NCBI GenBank assembly: GCA_035236585.1
Contig: CP141138.1
Coordinates: forward strand, 24,625,437-24,689,436
Reading direction: 5' to 3'
DNA from: Warburgia ugandensis
Taxonomy: Eukaryota > Streptophyta > Magnoliopsida > Canellales > Canellaceae
DNA length: 64,000 nucleotides
The notes beneath the pieces are model-generated. The model saw only the letters and a list, made by a program, of their open reading frames with translations. It was not told where the DNA came from and searched no databases. Numbering within the stretch: position 1 is the stretch's first letter; each line of letters opens with the position of its first letter. Positions 22,379-33,823 of this stretch are shown one piece after another. The translations under genes were made by a program, and so were the position numbers.

Positions 22379-25300
22379 AATACTTAGAAACCAGTAAGCT
22401 CTCAATGTGATAACATTTTAACCAAGGATAATTACATCCCACTTAGATTTATTTGTTGTAGAAAAGCAGCCTTATAAAAGCAATACCAGTAGTTTTCATT
22501 TCGTTGTTCTTTGTTGAGTACAATTTTGATATAGATCTAACGATCGGTGATGATCATCATTGTTTCTAGAATGATCATGTGGGGAGATGAGAGTTATTTA
22601 AACATACATAAGTTTGCACGGAATTTGTAGTGTCCCGGATTTTTGTATTATTATTATAATCAATGAAATCCAAAGATTTATTCAAAGGTCAAAATTAAAA
22701 TTTTAGAAGCTTCAAAATCCTACAACAACACCTCTACCGATGGATAAAACTCGAAGACAACTATCCAACGGCTATAAGCATGTTAAAATCCAACGGTTGA
22801 AATCAAAATTATGAAGAAAATAGAGTTTTACATTGATAATGACACCCCTTATTATGTACATAATTAAAGCGTGTGAAGTGAGACCCACTTGACTCTCAAA
22901 TATGGACAATCCAGTAAGCAACATGCCTATATACGTTGAACTATATAAATTGACATTCTTAAATTTAAGAGATTTTGGGAGAATCAGAATAAAAGCGAAA
23001 TTAATATAATAAAAAAACATATAGGATAAAATAAAGAGATTTTAGAGGATATTGGGAAAATTAGAAAGAATATCTAGAATGAGATAAATCTGGATATAGA
23101 AAGGATATTAAATATATATATATATATATATATATATAATAAAGAGAAAATAAAAGGAGATCCACACTCAAGGTGAAAACTAGTCCATACGTCTTTTAAA
23201 TTTGGATGTCTTAGACTAGAGAGGGGATTTCACATAAGAGAGAGAGGAATAGAGGAGAAAAGAAGTAGATGCCCCCATCTATCTGTCCAATAACTGATCT
23301 AAGACGCACATCGGATCCATCATTGAGGTAGGTGCATCTGGACCGCTAAATTTTCAAAGGTTTAGAAAACTTAGATAGGCATTTTACCCAGATTTTGTGG
23401 ATCTGATATGAAAAGCATGATGAGAAGCAGGCACATCCTCTATGTTAGTGACTATATTTCAATGTTAAGATCGTGTTATTCATGCATCTAACTTTAGATG
23501 TAAATAGATCAATTATGGTACCGTTTTTGGGATTATCACATGAATATTCCTATGATCCATATGCTAGTTTAAGTTTGATCCAATCAATAGAGAGTGGATC
23601 ATGCACATCATCCAAAGGTGGATGTAAATCAAAGCATGTGCGCCCTTGATTGGGTGCGCATGGATGGATTGATGAGCACTCGCCACAATGGAGTGAGTGC
23701 AAATGGGCTACGATGGTTATCACATGCTATTGTAAGTCATAGGATCTATGGCATAGATCCAGGTTGAGTGTACATGGATCACCCTTGTTTCTACGCATAA
23801 TGGATGGTTGGGATTTAGCATGAGTGTGCATAAATCAATGGACTGTATGGACGTTAGATTTCTCTATATGTGATAATCCCATCATCTAAACAATTCCGAT
23901 TACAGTTTCATGCGTGTTTATTAAAATGATTATCATATTCACCACCTAGCATGGAATGGTAATATGCATATCTTTGTATGATTAACTATCATGTTCACCA
24001 CCTGCCATGAGATCATCTCGTGCAAAGTTTATTTACAACCTAGGACCATGCGCATGATAAGAGACATGACATGGGCTATGTGCAATATTCAAACCATGAC
24101 ACTCGATGCATAGATGAGTGATTACATCTTCATTTAGCATGGGATGCATGATGGAGTAAGGGGAGTCAAATATAATGGCCTGGATGGGATGCACATGAAG
24201 GGAGCTATGTGCATCACACCCATAAGCTAGGGTTTAGAAATGAATCTTGCCCAAGATGTGAATTGGTGATCCTGTCAAGTTATTTACTGATTTATGGATC
24301 AGCTTGATAGTCTAAGATTTTACCCTAGGAAAAGTGTGAATTGGGGGTTTATATATATTTTGCATGATTTCTATTGATTTTGATTTATAGCAATCCTGGA
24401 AACTACTTATAATTTGAAAAAGTTAGTTCTTGTGTTTTGTTGATGGAAACTGATATTAATATCACGTTTGGTTTGAATGATTGAGATTTCATGATTTGAA
24501 GTGAGAAATTTAGCAAGTTAAGGTATCTGCTAAATATAGTATTTAAAAAGTTTCTAAAAATAGAACATTACTGTTCCAAATGTGTTTTGAAAATTTTTGA
24601 TATGCTGAATAAAGTGGAAAGATTTTAAAAAGAAAATGTTTTGTAAATCATACTTAGCAAAGTTTGAAATGAGATTTTGGGTACAATGATACCCTAGATG
24701 TATATTTTTTACAGGCTAAAGTACCTATTGGGCCTATGTTATGGGGTTGTATGGGTTGGTCTCTTGACCTCTGACCAATAAAAGGTGAAAATGGTATCTA
24801 ATGCCTAATGGTAGTAATTTTCTCGACTAATGATAGAGCCTACTATAGGTGACTCACGGCACCCTTTTGAGACAGTCTATAGGTCCCTTGAAGATATGTT
24901 GAGTTCTCCTAAAGATACTAGCAGGCACATAATTCTGTGTTCTAGTTACGAGCATAGCGTTTCCACTAGATTTTATATTTTTGACTTTGGAGAGTCATTT
25001 GTGGGTTTTATATGAGAGAAACTTGAAGTAGTCAATCAATGAGTACTCATGACCAATTGGCACGTAGATTACCAAGGTGTCAAAGTTCATGAAGTATTGA
25101 TGCAGCCATTTTACTGACACTGAGTACTTTTATGATTGATGATGTCATTCATATTCATTATAAGAGGATATTTATTTCATAATATATGAAATGTTGAGAA
25201 TGACTGAAAGTACATAACATGAACGATCAAGATAAGTTAGTCACGGGATTTGATTGCGTTGAAAATATGATTTCAAAGTATATACGAGTTGGATGCCATG

Positions 25301-25433
25301 ATTTTAATTTTGCAATCTAGGTTTATCTACTGGATATAGTATTTTCTCAAACCAAATATTAACAACATGCAAGTTCATCTCACTATAAGAGCAAAAGCAA
25401 AGAGATTAGTTTCACACTTGTGTGTGTATGTGA
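22379..25433. other. Gene-free region, possibly old LTR-type sequence
   Basis: No open frame of interest. TGTCCCGGATTTTTG at 22631 resembles starts of some plant Gypsy LTRs, but no matching end or target duplication was found. An (AT)n tract lies at 23111-23139. Around 23930-24015 a ~60-base phrase with TTCACCACCT and GCATG is repeated twice. The rest is unclassified. Confidence 0.3.
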
Positions 25434-25595
25434 GTGATAACTTTAGCTATTTAATACAGGTGTAAAACACATATTATTGGCTGAAAAAATATTAAAAGCA
25501 GTCCTTTTCTCTGACTTTTATTGCTTTTGACTTTTTTTTCAGTCAATTACATGTTATCTGCACTTTCACTTATATTAAATAGTTAAAATTAACAC
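25434..25595. repeat. 162-bp near-perfect foldback (MITE-like)
   Basis: Left arm 25434-25500 begins GTGATAACTTTAGCTATTTA. Right arm 25525-25595, read in reverse complement, begins GTGTTAATTTTAACTATTTA. The arms pair over about 65-70 bases, through the GGCTGAAAAAA/GACTGAAAAAA region to AAAAGCA at the hairpin neck. The loop is about 20-25 bases. No obvious target duplication is present. A non-autonomous DNA transposon is the simplest reading; a transcript would fold into a long hairpin. An (AT)n tract (25604-25636) follows. Confidence 0.7.
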
Positions 25596-25596
25596 C

Positions 25597-25638
<42 letters not shown>

Positions 25639-25973
25639 GAAAAGCTGATAGTGGTAGACATATTTTATCTTATTCCAAAGCTATTCATGTAATAAGGCCG
25701 ATAGTATCAGACCCTCATTTTTATATAAACGATTGTAACTGGCTATTCTAGGTAGCTCTGCTATTTAAAGAAAAATATATTAATAACATCTCAAACGGGA
25801 GCTTGCCTTTCAATAAGGCAAGCGAGTGAATAGAATGGCACTTGAGATTTTTATAAAATAAAGTTTTGATTTTCAAAGTGATTTTAAAAATAAGAATATG
25901 CCGCCTTGGAAAAAATAATAATTTTTTATTAAAATTATTATTTTGAAAACCCGGGTCGCCCCAATATTCTTTC

Positions 25974-26130
25974 TTGCACATCTGTAATAGAATTAAAACG
26001 CAAACTGGGGGCCTGGATGTTAAATTTGTGCACTCGTTTCGGTTTGCTAACGATCTAGCGGATAATTTTGCAAAGGAATCTTCTTGCAAAACTGAGAACC
26101 CGATTGCGGGACTCCTAAATCTCATTCTCT
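25974..26130 (+). mobile_element. Possible LINE RNase H end fragment
   Basis: A plus-strand frame reads DVKFVHSFRFANDLADNFAK, resembling the C-terminal end of the RNase H domain that closes the polyprotein of many plant L1 LINEs (pattern: R, x, ANxxAD, xxAK). Nothing else of an element is recognised around it. Weak but specific. Confidence 0.4.
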
Positions 26131-26471
26131 TTGTAATCTTCTTCTTCCTTTTTCTTAGGTGATTGTGCCCGTATGCCCCCAAGATGTGGACCAGCGAATG
26201 GCTTGGATCGGGATCCAAACGTAACATCCTGCAGTTTCTCTTCGGAAAAAGGGATACATCATCGTGATACGGGCCGATCTGTTCATGGTGATCTTTCAAC
26301 AGGGTTGCGTCATCAGTTGGTCCCCATTCCAAACATCACGCACATTCGTCCCATTGACGATGGAGAGACATCTTTTGATTGAAAATCGCGACATGAAGTT
26401 AAAACAAGGAATTAATAGGGGACTGCTAGTAACATCACGGCAATGTATGTTTGAGAGGGAGAGTGTAGAAA
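26131..26471. other. Less AT-rich stretch without recognised function
   Basis: Base composition is near even here, unlike its neighbours. Open frames on both strands overlap and none shows a known motif. May belong to the LINE remnant before it. Confidence 0.25.
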
Positions 26472-26520
26472 GGGCAGCCTCCATGCACGAAGCTCTCTGC
26501 GGGGACCGAGGAAGGGACAA
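26472..26520 (+). mobile_element. Au-type SINE, 5' fragment
   Basis: Only the head is present: GGGCAGCCTCCATGCACGAA, then GCTCTCTGCGGGGACCGAGG and AAGGGACAAA. The similarity stops abruptly at about 26520. Confidence 0.65.
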
Positions 26521-26803
26521 AACACAATAATCAATAAGGCCACTCAAAATTTCTCTCGCTAGAATCCAAGATCACATTTAACATAAAAAAGAACTCATCC
26601 ACAAGAAGGAAGATGACATACGTAAAAAATTCCTACAACAGTGAAGAACGCAAACCAAGTAGTAATATCAATTCCAGCAAGCCAGCAAGTTCTTCATTTT
26701 TGGTGCAAGTAAGTTCTTTGGGTGAGTTGATGTTTGGAAGGTGTGCATGACTTATAACTATTATCTGTCGTGTATAACCTTTATAACCTTTAGATAAGAT
26801 CAA

Positions 26804-26976
26804 GGGAGCCTTTGCGCAATGTTAAAGTTGTTGTCATGTGATTTTGAAGTTATGGGTTCAAGGCGTGAAAATAACTTCTTGCAAAGATGAAAGATAAAGC
26901 TGCGTACTACAAACCCTTGTGGTCCGCTGCTTCCCTAAACCCACATAGGCAGAACCTTCGTGCACCGGGGCTACCC
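26804..26976 (-). mobile_element. Au-type SINE with intact target-site duplication
   Basis: Minus-strand copy. The plus strand starts at the tRNA-like tail (GGGAGCCTTTGCGCAATG) and runs back through GTCATGTGATTTTGAAGTTA, TTGCAAAGATGAAAGATAAA and CCCTTGTGGTCCGCTGCTTC to TGCACCGGGGCTACCC. It is flanked by identical direct repeats of about 24 bases (about 26780-26803 and 26977-27000, core CCTTTAGATAAGATCAA). A matching duplication of this length shows LINE-machinery insertion. It is probably the youngest SINE in the window. Confidence 0.93.
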
Positions 26977-27197
26977 TTTATAACCTTTAGATAAGATCAA
27001 AGCTGACATCTTGCCTTGGATGGGTCATAGTTCAGACAAAATGGTCCGATGCATACAGATCTTTTCTTCCTAACATGTTACATTGTTGATTTTATTCATG
27101 TCTGTAACCCAAAACCTTATGTCTAAACCTCACCTCGACATACCTTTTTCTTTATAGTAATCTAAAAATGGCGTTCACTATTCACTCTAGATGAAAT

Positions 27198-27370
27198 CAT
27201 CATCATCGTCATCAAAGCCTTATCCCAATTTAGGGTCGGCTAGACGAATTTTATTCCTCCTTTCCTTTCTATCAAGTGTCATGGCTTAGTTTGCTCCAAA
27301 AGTTTTTAAATCTTTTTTTTTTTATCACTTCTATCCACGTCCTTTTGATCTTTTCCTTGCCTTTTTAGGA
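27198..27370 (-). mobile_element. RTE-clade LINE, 3' end fragment
   Basis: The minus strand carries the end of a plant RTE LINE. The 3' tail appears on the plus strand as TCATCATCATCGTCATCAAA and TTATCCCAATTTAGGGTCGG. Above it lies the last coding part, whose plus-strand words (AGTGTCATGGCTTAGTTTGC, CACTTCTATCCACGTCCTTT) match the better copy at 32812-33275. Cut off at about 27370. The TGATGATGAT-type tail is typical of the clade. Confidence 0.7.
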
Positions 27371-27594
27371 AAAAAAAAAAATTTAAGAAAGCACGGTGCA
27401 AGCCATTAACATTGTTTAAAGTTGAACCCAGACCCTTGCAGCTTTCAAAGCCAAAATTGGTTGGGAAGTTTATTACTTTTAGAGACTTGCTGTAAAACTT
27501 CTCATAGCAAAATATCTCGAAACTACATTTTTGAACAAAATCTCACTCCCACCAATTCTTCACTTTGCTGACCAATTTTAAAATCCAGACCTTT

Positions 27595-28975
27595 TCTTTC
27601 TGAAGGAATTCAATGGACCACTGGTGATAGCCGCTCTGTCAGCTTCTTGTTTGATCACTGGACTGGTTCCTTTTCTCTCATTCATCCCTTTTCATCTTTG
27701 CTTCCTCAATTCGTATTCGTGCTATTGTTTCGGACTGATAGATGTACAATCTCATACTTGCTATCATTACCCTTTTTCATTGCTTCCACCAACTGTTCAG
27801 GAGCTCCTGACCAATAATGCAACTTTCCCTGATCAAAGTAACCAATTGTTTTGGCACCCATCCACAACCAGGTGAATTTTACATAAATTCAACTTGTTGC
27901 GTACTGTGAGGCCCTGAACTTAGACTGCACAAAGTCACAAACCCGAACTCACCCCGCACAAAATGATTTGGAAGTGCCATTGTTGACCAACAATATGTTT
28001 CTTTTTGTGGGTTTGCATTTGTGAAAGCCTTTCTGCACAATCTACCACTTATTCTTCCCTCTCCCATAAACCCCTCCACCCTTTGTCCACTCCATCAGTA
28101 TACAACTGAAACCCCACTTCACATTCTCCTTCTCTGTCCATCAGTTCAGTCGCTTGGGTCAGTTCAGTCGCTTGGGTCTACTGTAGCTCGTTCACTTAAC
28201 CATAGCAGACCCCTTCTTACCTCCATAAGACATGCTGCATCCTTCTGTATGAATATAACTAAATCAAAATTTTGTTTCAGTGTCCTCCATTCAACAGCTT
28301 AGACGACCATGGCCTAAGCTAATTTGGCATCACCACAATCGAACCGTCCATAACAACTCCTTTTTCACCATGGAAAACATTGTTCCTCCATTGAAAGTAT
28401 TAGAATATGCAAATTCTACCCACCTAGCCAACTTCTTTCACCCCTCAGACCTCTCTTACTTCAAACCCTAGCAGCAAATCAATATCAAACCTTATATCCC
28501 AATGCAATTTTCTGTTACATGGACTCCACTCACCTACTATGTTCCAACTTTGTTTCGATGGCTCATCACAAGGAAAACCACGGTACCCTGGTGCTAGGCA
28601 ATAACCTTGTGTTGGCTCCTGGTTTGAATCCAATCCAGTTTTAGGCCATTACACTTCTGCAATTAGCGTGCTCCAACCGGAACAACAGAATGGTTGGAGA
28701 TTTGCCGCGTACCGAGAAACATGCCTTCTGAAGCTCAACCAAAAACGAACTAGATGATCTAACACATCCACAGAGAAGGAAATGAGGCTGCAAACTGCCT
28801 TATGGTCACAATTGCAAATTCTAAATCTTCTGGCTTCTGGCATGAAGAGCCTCCCGAGTATCCACTGTGTATACTGAATAAAGATATCGAAGGGCATCCA
28901 ACATCCAACACCTCGTGCTTCCCCGATGACTGACTACTATGCAGAGCATGGATGTACAATTCCTTTTACGTATAC
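27595..28975 (+). mobile_element. L1-type LINE remnant (end of reverse transcriptase to RNase H)
   Basis: Plus-strand pieces, in the right order but several frames, match the C-terminal part of plant L1 polyproteins. WTTGDSRSVSFLFDHWTG is near 27611. The zinc-binding (zf-RVT) segment follows: PHKMIWKCHC and FFLWVCI near 27950-28020, then CPLHQYTTETPLHILLLCPS near 28090-28140. RNase H opens with FQLCFDGSSQGKPRYPGA near 28540 and closes with EGNEAANCLMVTIANSKSSG near 28775-28835. Frames change several times and stops occur, so it is dead. The endonuclease and most of the reverse transcriptase are absent, as in a 5'-truncated insertion. Confidence 0.75.
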
Positions 28976-29073
28976 ATGTGTGCTGTTTTGTTGTGGGTTT
29001 GAACACTTTTATTCTCTGTCTGGACATACTTTTTAAGTGTTTTTTTGTTTCCTTATCTGTTGGTGTGTCGGAA

Positions 29074-29199
29074 GGGGAGCCTTGGTGCAATGGTAGAGTT
29101 ATTGTCACATGACCGGGTTCATAGGGTGAAAATAGCGTCTTGCAAAATGCAAGATAAGGTTGTGTACTATTGACCCTTGTGGTCCGCCTCTTATCCGAG
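29074..29199 (-). mobile_element. Au-type SINE, truncated at its 5' end
   Basis: The plus strand starts GGGGAGCCTTGGTGCAATGG (the 3' tRNA-like end in reverse) and continues TTGTCACATGACCGGGTTCA, CTTGCAAAATGCAAGATAAG and CCCTTGTGGTCCGCCTCTTA. It then stops before the family's head. Minus orientation. No target duplication was found. Confidence 0.85.
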
Positions 29200-32100
29200 C
29201 TACTTAGTTGCTGTGTTGTCTAATTTTTATTTTTATATTTTTATGTAAAGCGTCCTATATGAATAAACTTAGTGTCAACGCCTTAGGTCATCCAATATCT
29301 TCTTTGGCATCGAACTCACTACAAGGACGATCCTGCCAGCAGCAATGAATGAAAACGTGGAGTACCTCCCGTTTTTGAAACAAACTAGAAAATAGGAATG
29401 TTATTTTTTTCCTGTCAAGCCCCTCCTAATCTGGGCATCACTTCCACTTTTAGGAAGGACAGTGTGAAATAGAGGCTAGCTCCTTCTAACCAAAGCTTGC
29501 TATTAGCGAACTTAGTCTGACAGGCTAACGCTTTTACATTTTGTGATATCAGGAAGGTTTTCTTTGTTGAGACAAAACCTTGAGAAAGGAGGGCTACTCC
29601 AATTGTTGTCAAATTTGCAAACAAAGGGTTCAAACTGCCAAAATGTCGATTTTATTTAGAAAAAACTATAAAACACAAATATAATGGTTTAACTGATATT
29701 TCGTTGCACTAGTAAATTTAAGCTAGAAGATAATAACTTCTTTTTCTTAAACTCTCTTCCTCGTCCCTCTACCAAATTGGTTTAATCCCAACAAAGTGGT
29801 ATCAGAGCTTAATCAACCAGGTTTGGTCCGGTACGCGATTTCGGCTGAGATTGGCCACTTTGATTGATATTTAATATTACCAAAAAAGGTAAATTTTTCA
29901 AAAATGACCATGCATTATACCATTTAGATGTCTAGTAAACAGGCATTTCTATAAAGCACCCACTCAAATACACAAATCGATTTGGGTCTCTTTCTTTCTC
30001 ATCTAGAACCAGATGAAGATGGGTTTTGGGAGGGCTGATTTTCTACAAGTAGCTAAGCAGAGGGGTTTGAGAATGATTCTTGACGAAGAAGAACTAGATG
30101 GAGAGGGTAGACAAGGGTTTTATATTACCCAAACCATTCCTATTTCCCTTGCTCAGAGTATTTTTCTTCATAGAGAGCTACTACTTTCAAATTCTATATT
30201 CTAGGAGAAAGAGTTAGTAAAATTTTATTTCTTTTTAGAGTTTGTTATATAAGTTTTCAATAATTTAAATTGTGACTTATCTATTTTCATATTTATGGTG
30301 GTAAAGGTGTGTGATCTTCTCATGATAGAGAGTCAATATTCTCTCTGCAAGTGTAGCTACCTTTTTCTTTTCTTTTTTTCGGTTGCTAATGGAAAGCCTG
30401 ATGCATTTGATTAGTAATTGGTGTAATATCTTTGTAACTAGTGGAGATTATTTGAAGATATCTTTGTAGTTTGTATACCTTTATTATAAGTAAGGAGGGC
30501 TTTTTGCAAGAATAAGTTAAACATAGGAGCTTGGAACTCCTACCGGTGATTTTTATGGTTGTTGGTATGTTAAAATTATTTACACCAGGTTCTTATTTTT
30601 TTGGATTATTTTTGCAAATTTTGATACTTTTCTAATTTCCATAACTTTTAAAATTTTAAAAATAATTAGTCAATTTCACTAAAACTTCAGTTGAGAATCA
30701 AAATCAAAATTTTTAGTGTTTTTGTTCAAAGCGATGGTTGAAACAATGTTTAGTGGCATGTTTTTCAAGGGGAAAGGGAGTGCCCAAGTAAGAACAGACA
30801 ATATAGACAACATAGATTAGTATGAAGTCACTAAGATGAAAGCCTACACTAAGCAGCAGCAAGGCATTGTCATGAGTCATGATAATCAAAGCCCATGGTA
30901 TTGATTTAAAAGTTAAAAATTTAACTAAGGATTCCTATATGGTACATGTGTATAATATGCTCCTCAGGTCAACAGCTGGATATTTTTATATTACTAATGT
31001 TTAATATTTCAAACCTAAACCTTGGAAGTATACAAGATCATTTGTATCAGCGCGAGTAAGAAAGCTTGTTGAATTTCAGGGACAATAGATTTTCTTCCAA
31101 ACTAATTGAGTTTTGATCTTTTAAATTAAAATGAAACTATAGCTAAAACAAAAATAAACTAAACAAAACTAGATAGTAGAAGGTAGTTAGGAATTACAAA
31201 TCCGCCAATCAAATCATGTTAATACATTTCTCATTACTTGAAAATGTGTATGAATTAAAATCGTTTTTGGCTACATACTAGAACATCTTTAAAGAAGGAA
31301 TGAATATTTTCATGACATGGCCTATCTAAATTGGCATGAATCATCTATGCCCTGTAGGCATAACTCATCCAATCCTAGCATAACCCATTCAAGGTGACAT
31401 TTATTTATGTATAAAAACCTATTTCATGAACATCTCTTCTAAACTATAAGTATTAGAATCAAAGTGAAATATAACATTACAAATGTTCTTAAAAGACCTC
31501 ATATTAGGGAATCATTCATACATCAAATGTCTAACTAAAAATTTACAGAAGTGAATGATAAAGCATTAACCTACATCTTTTGTCTTCTTTCTCTCTAAAA
31601 TTCAAAATTAGCCTAGCATGATGGACAATCAATGTGCTAAGGTTGATGAACTCTCCATCGGTCTTCTTCTTCTCCTTTTCTTTTAGGCATGTTTGGAGTC
31701 TTCTCTTGTACAAGGAGTAGCAAGAATCCAACCTTACCAAGGGGGCATTTTTTAGCTTATATAAAGAGGTTAGCTTCCTTAATTGGTAAGAAATTTGGTT
31801 GGGAAAAAAAGAAGAAAGAAAAAGAACTTACTTTTATTGAGTGACTTGCCCAAGAAGAATTAATGTCTCTTTTCTTCTTTGTTTCCTTTCATTTTCTCTT
31901 CCATACTCTTTTTTTCTTCTTCTTAAAACATCCTCAATAGCAAGCTTCTAGATGCATTAAAAAAATGTCCAAAAATAGAACATTTTTTACTTGGGTTGAC
32001 TTTTCTATTTGAAAATGAAAAGTACTTTCCTTTAACATAAGAACTAAATAGTTAAGAGAAACAATAGAAAACTTACTCATTTAGGGTAATTTCTAATTGC

Positions 32101-32662
32101 CAAAGTCTGCAATTAGAAAAGTAATGGTGAGAAAATGAAACTTTTTAAGTTAGGAAACGTTTATAATAAGAATCTTTCTGAAAATAGAAGGTAGATGTAT
32201 TTTTACTCTAAGAATTTCTAATGGCTTAATCTTCATCGTCAACATGATCATCCTATGTACCTTTTACCTCCACGGCTAAATCTTGATCCAATAAATCTAA
32301 CTACTAATATTAATTTTGCAATAAAAAAATTACATTAGCTATTTTAAAGTCAAACTCAAATATCTCATTCTATATAAAATAATCCTTCTGCACATATTTT
32401 CAAGCATTCCATTATGTTCATTAGATTTGCTATTTCCCAAAATGGGAGAATACTAAAATTCTCATCCAACAAATACTTCTATGGTTGATCCCTCGTCTTG
32501 AACTATGCCTCCCACTTTAAAAGAGGGTGAATCCAATGAACATAATGGATTACTAAAAAATGAGAGAATGGGCCTACTTAGCCTACTTGTGATATGGCTT
32601 AATATAATGCACATGCACCATATAAGAACCCTTAAAGTAAGTTTTTTTTGGACATTTTGAAT

Positions 32663-32664
<2 letters not shown>
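29200..32664. other. Gene-free region with a retroelement primer-binding-site trace
   Basis: Apart from the primer-binding-like word at 29797-29808, I see no domain. Open frames at 30013-30204 and 31543-31740 have no recognised motifs. Probably decayed repeat DNA. Confidence 0.35.
29797..29808 (+). other. tRNA-Met-type primer-binding site of an LTR-element fossil
   Basis: TGGTATCAGAGC, exact complement of the 3' end of initiator methionine tRNA, three bases after CCCAACA, which could be the end of an LTR. This is the usual arrangement for plant Copia and many Gypsy elements. Neither LTR could be delimited and no domain follows, so only this trace is claimed. Confidence 0.45.

Positions 32665-32727
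<63 letters not shown>
32665..32727. repeat. (ATT)n microsatellite
   Basis: About 20 uninterrupted ATT units, close to the 3' end of the RTE LINE fragment. LINE tails often seed such tracts, though here about 85 bases separate them. Confidence 0.95.
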
Positions 32728-32732
<5 letters not shown>

Positions 32733-32811
32733 AATAGAGAAACATATATAAAATAAGTGAAAGGCTTACTGAAAACACATCCAAGAATATATTTACAATC
32801 ATTGATATCAA

Positions 32812-33275
32812 ACTCATCATCATTATCAAGACCTTATTCTAATTAGAGGTCGGCCACATGAATCTTATTCCTCTATTCGTCTTTATTAAGTATCATGGCT
32901 TCATTTAGTTCCAAAGTTTTTAAATCTTTCCTTACCACTTCTATCCAAATTCTTTTGAGCATTTCCCTTGCCCTTTTAAAACCTTCTACTTGCACTGCCT
33001 CACTCTTTTTAACCAGTACCGTTTTCAGTCTCCTTTGGATATGTTCAAACCATCTAAGTCTAGTCTCCCCCATCTTACTATCTGTTGGTGCTACCCCTAG
33101 ATTTCTTCTAATATTTTCATTCCTAATTCTATCCTTTCTTATCTTACTACGCATCCATCTCAACATCTTCATTTCTGTGATGCTCATCCTATGAGATGAT
33201 GTTCCTTAACTGCCCAACACTTTGATCTATAGAGTATGGGCAGCCTTATGGCCATCCTATAAAATTGTCCAATGC
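32812..33275 (-). mobile_element. RTE-clade LINE, 3' fragment with end of reverse transcriptase
   Basis: The minus strand encodes the conserved end of plant RTE polyproteins: a MAIRLPILYRSKCWAVKEHH region near 33200-33262, then MSITEMKMLRWMRSKIRKDR, IRNENIRRNLGVAPTDSKMG, ETRLRWFEHIQRR and a KRIWIEVVRKDLKTLELNE block down to about 32880. The 3' UTR follows with its CATCATCATTATCAAGACC-type tail on the plus strand. A stop and a frame change separate the first part from the rest. 5'-truncated and inactive. Confidence 0.85.
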
Positions 33276-33289
33276 CGGTCCCAAGCCCG

Positions 33290-33570
33290 GATGAAAGAGG
33301 AGGAGGGTCTTGCGTCAGGTGCCAACAGGCAAGGAAGAAGTTGAAGATGATTTTGTTATTTATTTTCTTCTTGCAAATGAATATGCATTTGTATATTAGT
33401 TTGCAAGGAAAAAATAAAAATCATCTCTAGGTTCTTAAAATATAGCAACCCTTGTGTCAGGTGTCACCTGGCAAGGGAGAAGCTGAAGATGATGTTGTTA
33501 TTTCTTTCCTACTTGTAAGGAAGAAATGAAAATCATCTTTAGCTTTTTAAAACTATGTCAACCCTAATAT
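33290..33570. repeat. Two tandem copies of a ~140-bp sequence
   Basis: First copy from about 33304 (CTTGCGTCAGGTGCCAACAG, GGCAAGGAAGAAGTTGAAGA), second from about 33440 (CTTGTGTCAGGTGTCACCTG, GGCAAGGGAGAAGCTGAAGA). Both end with an AAATCATCTCTAG- or AAATCATCTTTAG-like phrase. The preceding CCCAAGCCCGGATGAAAGAG phrase is one I associate with RTE-type repeats, so this may be rearranged LINE sequence. Confidence 0.6.
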
Positions 33571-33610
33571 GACATGAATTGAAAACTGACATCGATATCT
33601 AACTAAAAAC

Positions 33611-33823
33611 CTAAATATGTATATCCTTTGATATAATTGCTATATAAATCAAACAATAATGCTTAGTTCTTCTGAGGTATTTCAAGATGTGTTTCACAAT
33701 TGTCCAGTGTTCAGGTCCTAGATTATATTCCAATGTACTAACTACTCCCATTGCATGACATATGTTTGGCCTTGTAAACAACATCAATATCATTTTCTTA
33801 AAGAAAATAATTCTAACACACAT
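33611..33823 (-). mobile_element. Copia (Ty1-type) pol fossil fragment
   Basis: A minus-strand frame carries the Copia segment linking reverse transcriptase and RNase H, recognisable by TRPNICHAMGVVS and GPEHWTIVKHILKYLRRTK. Only about 200 bases are recognisable, with no LTR beside them. An old, broken scrap. Confidence 0.75.

Noticed and set aside
22631-25400. A complete Gypsy LTR starting TGTCCCGG
   Set aside because: No matching CA end, target duplication or primer-binding site was found, so only the resemblance of the start is noted.
25748-26332. 194-codon open frame on the minus strand
   Set aside because: It overlaps a plus-strand LINE RNase H trace, has no recognisable motif, and its right part covers the unusual near-even-composition stretch, where chance open frames are longer.
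32895-33194. 99-codon plus-strand frame
   Set aside because: Antisense of the RTE LINE coding end, which explains the sequence better.
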